Notes under the pieces: model-generated
Told to the model about the DNA's origin: nothing
Databases searched by the model: none
The model's input: the letters and a program-made list of their open reading frames with translations, nothing else
DNA from: Tubulanus polymorphus
Lineage: Eukaryota; Nemertea; Palaeonemertea; Tubulaniformes; Tubulanidae
DNA length: 64,000 nucleotides
NCBI RefSeq assembly: GCF_964204645.1
Contig: NC_134026.1
Location: forward strand, 8,629,450-8,693,449
Direction of reading: 5' to 3'
Position numbers and translations under genes: made by a program
Shown here: piece after piece, positions 57,391-64,000 of the stretch
Layout: every line of letters begins with the position of its first letter
How positions within the stretch are numbered: position 1 is the first letter of the stretch

Positions 57391-60300
57391 ATGTTTCGGG
57401 TCACGTTTCTGGGATTGTTTTTGTCATCAATTTCGGCTGCTCCTGTACAGGTATGGACGGGAACGTAATTTTCTTGTTTGTTTTTTTATTACTCCAATTG
57501 CTTTCAGATGAAATCGGTTATTTGGTAATTTTTGACTGACAAGGTGCCCTGGAAAATTGCGATCACGGATTAATGCCCGGACTTGTCAAGGCGAACAGAT
57601 TTGAAGACCTCATTTAAAATGTTCAAGGTTTGATCGTTGATTATGACAACACTGCAACGCTGAGGAGCTGACTCAGGGTTTTAATTAAGTTGTTCAAAAT
57701 TAACAATTCAATATTGAATCAATTCTCGTTCACTTTTGGGTGACACGCCGGAGCCATCTTCAGGAATTGATCCACCCTGTAGTGTGTGAACTGTATGACA
57801 TGTCCCTTATAATTTCAATTCCTAAGTTCTGACATGATCAAATAATGCGTGATAATGAACTGTGAAGATCTGTTCAGTTAGCGAGCAGCTCTGAAATATA
57901 GATGTTAACGTTATTCAAATTGGACATTTGTTTTAGATCGCACATGACAATGACGATGTATGGTTGAATTCAGGTAAAAAAAATTATAGCTAAATCATAA
58001 GACAATTAACATATCACCTTTTGGGATGAAGGTGTAATCTAATACAAAAATTTTACATTTTACATTCTGGGTTCGAATACGGTGGCATGCGATTTCTTCT
58101 GTTCTTATGATGGCTGATTCGGGTTATAACGTAAAATGCCTGATATGCAAATGAAGGTGCCAGGAACGCCAAAACAAAAAAAAACAAATCGTCTAATTTT
58201 CTTTAAAAATCCATTTTGGTGCGTCGGAAACAACTGATATCCCGTTTTGGAGCGCCAGAACAGAATAGAAATACATTTCGGCGTGCTAAAAGATTTTTTG
58301 GCGTTTAGGTGCGCCAAAAAACAATCATTCGACCACAGTAAAGTTATTCTATATATGCAAATCACAGGGCTCGTATTGATGTTTGGGGTGAACTGTAGCT
58401 TAGATCATCCAGTATCCCTGGTACTAAAAAAGAACCAGGGATACTGGATGATCTAAGCTACAGTTCACCCCCAAACATCAAATACGAGCCCATGTGATGC
58501 AAACATTGCAAATATATGCAAATCAAACTCAGGGTCAACGCGCCAAATTGAAAAATAATTTTACTGGTTGAATAATGTTTGACTTGGTGGTGGCGCCAAA
58601 ACAAAATAATGTTCGTTTAGGCGGTGTGCCAAAGCGGATTTTTAAAAGGAAATCCGACGATCTTTTGGTGTTCAGGCGTTCTGGCACCCTTTGAATATCA
58701 GGAATTTATCGTTATGCCCTGAATCATCGACCATCAATTTCTCCACCTTAAGCGAGAAAAGAAACCTACTAAAAATGCCTTAGTGGTTCTCTAAGTGGGC
58801 TGAACTATCTGAAAATAACCACATCGAAATATGAGGAAATGGGATATCGATTTTTAAAGTTCAATATTCATTATATCATTTACAGGTTTCTATCAAGGAG
58901 ACATCGATATTGATGAGGTAATCTTTAAATCGAAACCCAATATAACATATTGTGTCGATCAGTGACCGAACTCTAAACGGACACCTTTTTACAGTATCGC
59001 AATGCGATAGGGACGAAAAAGAAACTGTGGAAGGACGGAATCGTACCCTACATCATAGAAGATGAATTGATAGGTCTGTATTTAATTCCCACATAAAACG
59101 TAGTACACGGCATAACAGAAAACATCGAAAACTTTTTCAAGAGGGGAAAAACTTTTTTTTTCGGTGCCGTGTGTTGTGGGCTTTTATGTCAGCGTTCTTG
59201 AATTATATTACGTTTAAGTTTAAGTTTATTGAAATAGACGACACAAGCCCTTAATTTCATTACTATGAATTTTGATACAATACAATACATTTGGAAAATG
59301 TGATTATGTCACTTTCTAATATGTATCGTAATTCTATTGCTTTTCTAGAAAGTGGTTCGAACTTTACGATTCAAGCTGCCATGGATATACTATCAAAACA
59401 CGTCAACAAGGCTGGTCGATGCATTACATTCAAAAATCGCACCAGTGAAGATGCGTACATCTCGTTTTATAAAGGCAACGGGTAACTGCGTATTCCGGTC
59501 CTATGAATGAAAGTCAGACACATTGCAAAAACTTGAGTCGTGAATTTACAGAATGTATATTTTGTAAGCTGTATGGTATAGAGCCTAACTCAGGTCGCAC
59601 AAGATCAGACGGGTCGTACGGAATTGGGAGCCAGTCAATGATTTTTCAGTCAGGGATTTTTTACTTTAGATCGTTAAGCCGATCTATCCTCCCCCGGTAG
59701 GGATTCGAATCCGATGACATGGAGATCGCCACGGTACGAAACCCTGCCACACTAGACCGAGTGCGCAGCTACACGCGCAGCTTAGATGATGTCATTATCA
59801 TCCAATCAGATATCCCGTTTCATTTTAGCCCGGATTTTCCCATTTATAGTTATTCCGTAAAATTCACCTCAGCGATTATACAACGAGCAATCTGATTGGT
59901 GCCGCAAGTTTTCGCGCAGCAAATCTGCGCTTTTACCTGCGTACCCGGTCTACTATGGCAGGAGTTCGTGCCGTGGCTGAGTGTAGCGATACCATCCGGT
60001 TCGATGCCGAGAGAGGATGAAGCCGATCGGGCATTCTATTTCTTACGACGATCGGAACGGAACTGAGTGTACTTACGACCGATCGTAAGGTCATAGCCAA
60101 TGAACAGCGATGTACAAGTCACAAATTCATTTATTCGTCGTAAATCAAAAGTACATGATGGCGAATGAAATAGAACAAAAACAGAAAGGTTGAACAACAT
60201 AAACAATAAAGAGAAGAGACAAACAATATAATGTTATATCTAACATGACCTGATGAGTATAGCTAAAGATCCGACAAACGAGTCTTGACACGAGCGTTCT

Positions 60301-62390
60301 TAAGACCGAATCGTAGACTCTCGCGTTGTAAAAACCCGCTGTGTTTATCTCCATTTTCTGTTATCTCATCGGCGCGTATATAAAAGGCCGTCACATTTTC
60401 TAAGGATATTTGAACTGCTCGGTACAAAGTAAAACATTCAATGGTCAATATCATTTAATTCACTATCGTTAATTTCGGGTTTTTGATGAAATTCGATTAG
60501 AGATCGTTTTGACGATCAACAGATCGTTCTCAAACACACACATTTAGAATCTAAAGAATACCCAATTAGTTTTTTAACACGGGCGTATAAACTATATAGG
60601 GGCGATGCACTATTCACCAGATCATGGATGTCCACGATTTTAAATCAGTTTCGCCTATTTTCAGTTGTCATTCACCGGTTGGAGCAAACGGCAGGGTACA
60701 ACGGGTTTCGATCGGTGAAGGCTGCGCACAAATAAAAACAGTTCAACACGAAATTCTACATTCGCTCGGTTTTTGGCACGAACAATCCCGACCCGACAGA
60801 GATCAGTATGTCACCATACACAAGGAGAATATCAAACCAGGTAAATTGCTTTTACTTTCAGAGTGAGAAACACGCCGATTTCATGGTGACTGATTTAGGC
60901 CTTAACGTAAAATTCTTCATGCGCGCCAAAAGGTCATAAGATAAGAAAAACAAACTTTCCTTTTGGTGACCTACCAAAACGAAAAAAGACAAATTTTCTC
61001 AAAAAATCTCATTTTGCCCACGCTAAAACAAACATTCAACCACGGCAAAAAATTATCTTATTTTCAATTTGGCGCGTTGACTCTACATTTCATATATCTG
61101 CATAAAAGTTCCCACAAGGTATAATTTCACCGTGCTGGAATCGTTGAAAAATCGTCACCAAAACCGATATCTTTGAGAAAATTCGACGATTATTTTCATT
61201 TTGGCGTTCTGGCGACCTCTCTTGCATATCAGATTGCGTCATAGTCTGAATCAGCCATCATACGATTTCGATGTAAGTGAGATTGATCGTTCCACAATCC
61301 TCGGAAAAAAATTGATCTAGGTTTAAAACATTCGAATAAAAAACATAATCTAAACTCTAGAATAGGGATCTGATGAATCATTTTTTTCTGTCATCAAGCT
61401 TACAGGCGTAATTTCAAGATCCAGTCGAATATCGATACGCTCGGAACTCCGTATTCCTACTACTCGATCATGCACTACAAGCGAAACGCGTTTTCGATGA
61501 ACGGTAAACCGACTATTACTGCTAAAGACCCGAAGATAAAGTATCTGGGCGCCGGACCTTATCATATCGACGTAGAACGAATCCAAATACTTTACGGATG
61601 TCCCAAGAATACACGTAATTATAACTATTATCTGTATATCTATTTCTATGGTTTTTTTCGTTCTATATCAAATAAATCTTCATTAGATAAGAGAAAGATA
61701 ACAAACAGTGTATACATGAGGTACAGTGCTACATAACACATTTTAGGCATTTTTATTCATTTCTGTGACTCATTTATGGTCATCCTTCTTACATAACATC
61801 TTTAATGTAATATTCGGTGCAATAACGCAGTTTGACATTTGATGGATGAGAAATATCCCTGAATGATGATGATGATTTTCCTGAGATGTCTGTTGAAAAA
61901 TAATCAATTGAAAGAAAAATTATAGATATGCACCGAGCTTACTTCATCAAAAAAGGCCATACTAAAATGGATTTCTGTATCGTCTATAGACAGAAGAAAA
62001 TGTAAAAAAGTTTTCATCGTGCCGCTAGCCGATGCACATTTCACAACTCTTCTTATATTTTTTCATAAATTTTCATAATTATTTTGAGAGGATGACGTCA
62101 TAAATATATCTGGTTACACTAGTTGCTGATCAATTCAATCCAATTATTAATATATTCAAATTAAAAAAATCTTTATTAATCCTTAATATGATATAATCTA
62201 TATTGTAATATTCTATGATCTATCGTTGACAATATCAAACAATAAAAGTGTTAACTCTCAGGGTGTTGATAAACTTTCAAGCAAGTTTTCTTAATTAGTA
62301 TGGCCTGAATCAGCCACCAATCGCCTGTTCATTTTTCGGCATATCTAATGAACATAGTAACACAGTTTGATTTCAGAGAGAACCAAATGA
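57391..62390 (+). CDS. Astacin metalloprotease copy B, ShK domain cut off by a nonsense codon
   Basis: Exons: 57391-57450, 57937-57973, 58886-58917, 58995-59073, 59349-59481, 60665-60840, 61399-61614, 62377-62390. Phases agree and give 248 residues. Signal peptide, propeptide latch (FYQGDI), the zinc motif HEILHSLGFWH and Met-turn SIMHY are all kept, so the protease domain should be active. Exon 7 is three codons shorter than in copy A (around GAGPYHID). In exon 8 the codon that is CGA (Arg252) in copy A is TGA here (62388-62390). The following 126 nt remain in frame with all six ShK cysteine codons and end at a second TGA (62514-62516) overlapping AATAAA. It could be a truncated working enzyme, a young pseudogene, a polymorphism or a sequencing error; I favour real truncation because flanking splice sites are intact. 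Confidence 0.88.
58111..58733. mobile_element. MITE, family 5, intron 2 of astacin B
   Basis: It is the counterpart of 51721-52277, with ends TGGCTGATTCGGGTTATAAC and TATGCCCTGAATCATCGACCA. It is interrupted by the hairpin at 58361-58499. Confidence 0.72.
58361..58499. mobile_element. 139-bp near-perfect hairpin, private to unit B
   Basis: The left arm (58361-58424) runs ATCACAGGGCTCGTATTGAT onward to CCAGTATCCCTGGT. The right arm is its reverse complement with one or two single-base differences and ends CATGTGATG. The loop is about 9 nt (ACTAAAAAAG region). Unit A lacks it and reads TATATGCAAATATTGCAAGT across the site. Confidence 0.85.
59690..59795 (-). repeat. tRNA-derived SINE head, minus strand (astacin B intron 5)
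   Basis: On the - strand an A-box-like CGGTCTAGTGTGGCAGGG is followed about 40 nt later by the B box GGATTCGAATCCCTACC. The spacing suits an RNA polymerase III promoter. The surrounding 0.7-kb block (59584-60330) is absent from unit A. Confidence 0.6.
60040..60300. repeat. Interspersed repeat, second copy of the 9.1-kb family
   Basis: It contains ACTTACGACCGATCGTAAGG and a TCATAGCCAATGAACAGCGA segment, and AGTATAGCTAAAGATCCGAC near its end, matching 9105-9330 in INTS2 intron 13. Confidence 0.55.
60884..61260. mobile_element. MITE, family 5, intron 6 of astacin B
   Basis: It has diverged ends TGGTGACTGATTTAGGCCTT and CATAGTCTGAATCAGCCATCA with GCGCGCC-rich interior fragments. It is the counterpart of 54184-54629. 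Confidence 0.65.
62010..62290. repeat. Dispersed repeat, family 2, copy 3 (astacin B intron 7)
   Basis: It has TTTGAGAGGATGACGTCATA, a diverged GTTGCTGATCAATTCAATCC and TATTCAAATTAAAAAAATCT, in the same order as 29160-29290. It is absent from intron 7 of copy A. Confidence 0.5.
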
Positions 62391-62516
62391 GTAACCCCGA
62401 AACCCGACTGCGTGGACTCGGACGACGATTGCGCGTTGTGGGTCTCAATGGGTCAATGCATACACAATCGTTTGGGTATGGCTATCAATTGCAGAAAATC
62501 TTGTAATGTATGTTGA

Positions 62517-64000
62517 ATAAACATCATAATATGAAAAATATTCATTTCGTGTTTATCAGTTCACGTAGTTCCGATATTCAGACCATATCGAGATATATAT
62601 TGTTTTTTCTTCTCGTTGGTTTTTCCAACTTGTTCGGGAATTAAATCATTTGTCTAACTTAAAATAGGATTGTCCATTTTATTTATCTGATCGGCAGATT
62701 TAATTTGGTGTCCCTTACAAACCCACCACACCAACCAGGAGCGAAACGGGGGGTTAATTGAAATCGGAAATCGAAGTACGGATATAGTACTGTTGTGTGT
62801 GATCGGCGCTGGAATTTACAGATATTTTGTTTTTTGTTCATATTGAAGTAAAATTTTAGAAATTTCGGTTCCAGTTCACGTAATCGCCAAGGTAGTGGAA
62901 GCGCTCTGACTTGGCCGCCATAAGATTCACGTATTTTCAATTATAGGAGTGCGTTTTTATCAATATCATCATTGTTTACGAAACATATTGTACATTTTCT
63001 TTGGTTCTGAATTATGTGTCTTTTAGTCGTCTCTACATATGCATAGCGTGTCTGTCAATCACGAGATGTGAAATGTGGACTTAGCAAGGGAATTGGAATA
63101 TACTGGTTCATCGATCCATTGCAAAAAATGCGATGGAAAAATAATGACCCTTTGAAGATATCCCATTCAAAATATCAAAATTACTCCGTTTCGATTCGTT
63201 ATAAACTCAATCAGCGAAATGCTATAGTATAAGTAGTTACGTAAATTGAATATGCCGTGTTAACAGTGTCGACCACACGTATTCCTAAAGACGACTATTA
63301 GAATTTAGCCGAAACGTTGAAAAAACTACATTGGGTCAAGGAAGCTTTTTCGGACTTAATCTTTTCGTCATTATTGTTGGATTTTCGTAATACCATCGTA
63401 ACAGCACGGATATAGTGTCTCTTCAGTGGTGAGTAATATTATCACACGAGCTTTGTTGACCAGTGCAAACACGGGTGCCAAATAGGCTCGTGCCTGCTTA
63501 GCCCGACAAAAACGTCGGACCTGGCCCGAGCCAAATTTTAGCACTGGTCAAACTAATGCGTGGGAATTGCAACTGGTTCCGGAAGTACCTGGCCCGGGCC
63601 AAATCGTCTCCGGCTAATGATATCTAGAAGATTTCTTTTGTTAAATGATCTACGCGTGCATCCTGTCCGAATGAATTTATGTCTTATTTTTCTATCGCAC
63701 GAAGTCACTCTTAAGCAATATACGCTTTCGTTGAAACTGAAACGTTTAAATTGGCATTCGACGACGGCGTCGAGATTGCGCGAATGAAATTTTCATTTCC
63801 TCCGAGTCTGATGGAATAACAACCGTTAGTTGTAAAATCCACTGACGCGACACCGGGAGCAAAGAACTTCGTTTCCTATCGATTTGGCGCGAATCTTTCT
63901 ATTATAGATAAGATTTTAAGCGGCGTTTTTAAGTGACAAGTCGCGTCAATCTTGTTGTTTAATATTGACAGTACTCTTAGAACGCGCTCGCAGCTCGTAT
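62517..64000. other. Downstream flank of unit B and right edge
   Basis: Up to about 63435 the sequence is homologous to the unit A downstream flank. At 63465-63605 lies a second copy of the family 4 repeat also found at 44945-45215. The rest has a higher GC content and only one short unrecognised ORF (63560-63787). Confidence 0.45.

Larger units (their letters stand above)
56565..63435 (+). repeat. Tandem segmental duplication, unit B
   Basis: Second copy of the 6.9-kb unit. Private changes: the hairpin at 58361-58499, a SINE-bearing block at about 59584-60330, an extended intron 7 with a dispersed repeat (about 61940-62310), and a nonsense codon in exon 8. Confidence 0.9.

Noticed and set aside
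1-64000. CRISPR arrays, operons, rRNA or complete tRNA genes
   Set aside because: The only regular direct repeats (41-bp minisatellite) have no spacers. B-box sites belong to degenerate SINEs that do not fold as complete tRNAs. The genes are intron-rich and eukaryotic.

Overview
This window is animal nuclear DNA. The genes have many short exons with GT-AG introns, the intergenic DNA is AT-rich, and non-autonomous DNA transposons and tRNA-derived SINEs are common. The gene content (Integrator subunit 2, flotillin-1, an opsin, single-exon rhodopsin-like GPCRs, an astacin protease with a C-terminal ShK domain) fits a marine invertebrate, plausibly a lophotrochozoan. I cannot name a species from sequence alone. 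All genes read on the + strand; only transposon remnants read on the - strand. Layout: (1) 1296-14095 is a complete 22-coding-exon INTS2 gene (1149 codons plus stop by my splice model), preceded by a SINE. (2) 14.1-19 kb is repeat-rich intergenic DNA holding a MULE-like element with about 70-bp terminal inverted repeats and an apparent 9-bp target duplication, and a 5'-truncated LINE. (3) 19018-20030 is a decayed rhodopsin-like GPCR that lacks TM6 and has a late frameshift. (4) 24592-31939 is a three-exon divergent opsin that keeps the retinal-binding lysine. Its first intron carries a broken Crypton/DUF3504-type tyrosine recombinase on the - strand, and its second carries a hAT-like element ending 57 bp before exon 3. 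(5) 33521-34468 is an intact single-exon orphan GPCR. (6) 38059-46366 is a complete 11-exon flotillin-1 gene with one GC-AG intron, a 9 x 41-bp minisatellite that looks like an amplified transposon end, and several MITEs. (7) About 49.5-63.4 kb is a tandem duplication of about 6.9 kb, each unit carrying an eight-exon secreted astacin metalloprotease gene. The upstream copy (50995-55671) is intact and ends in a six-cysteine ShK domain. In the downstream copy (57391-62390) a single C-to-T change turns a CGA codon into TGA just before the ShK domain, although the rest of that domain stays in frame and nearly unchanged. Insertions present in only one unit give a relative timeline: two related MITEs preceded the duplication, while a hAT-like element (unit A), a 139-bp hairpin and a SINE-bearing block (unit B) came after. 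The genes do not form one pathway. INTS2 and FLOT1 are conserved housekeeping genes; the opsin, GPCRs and astacins are sensory or secreted lineage-specific genes. The best leads for novelty are the opsin with unusual motifs, the astacin pair split by domain loss, and the transposon-end-derived minisatellite. I found no sign of an entirely new system.
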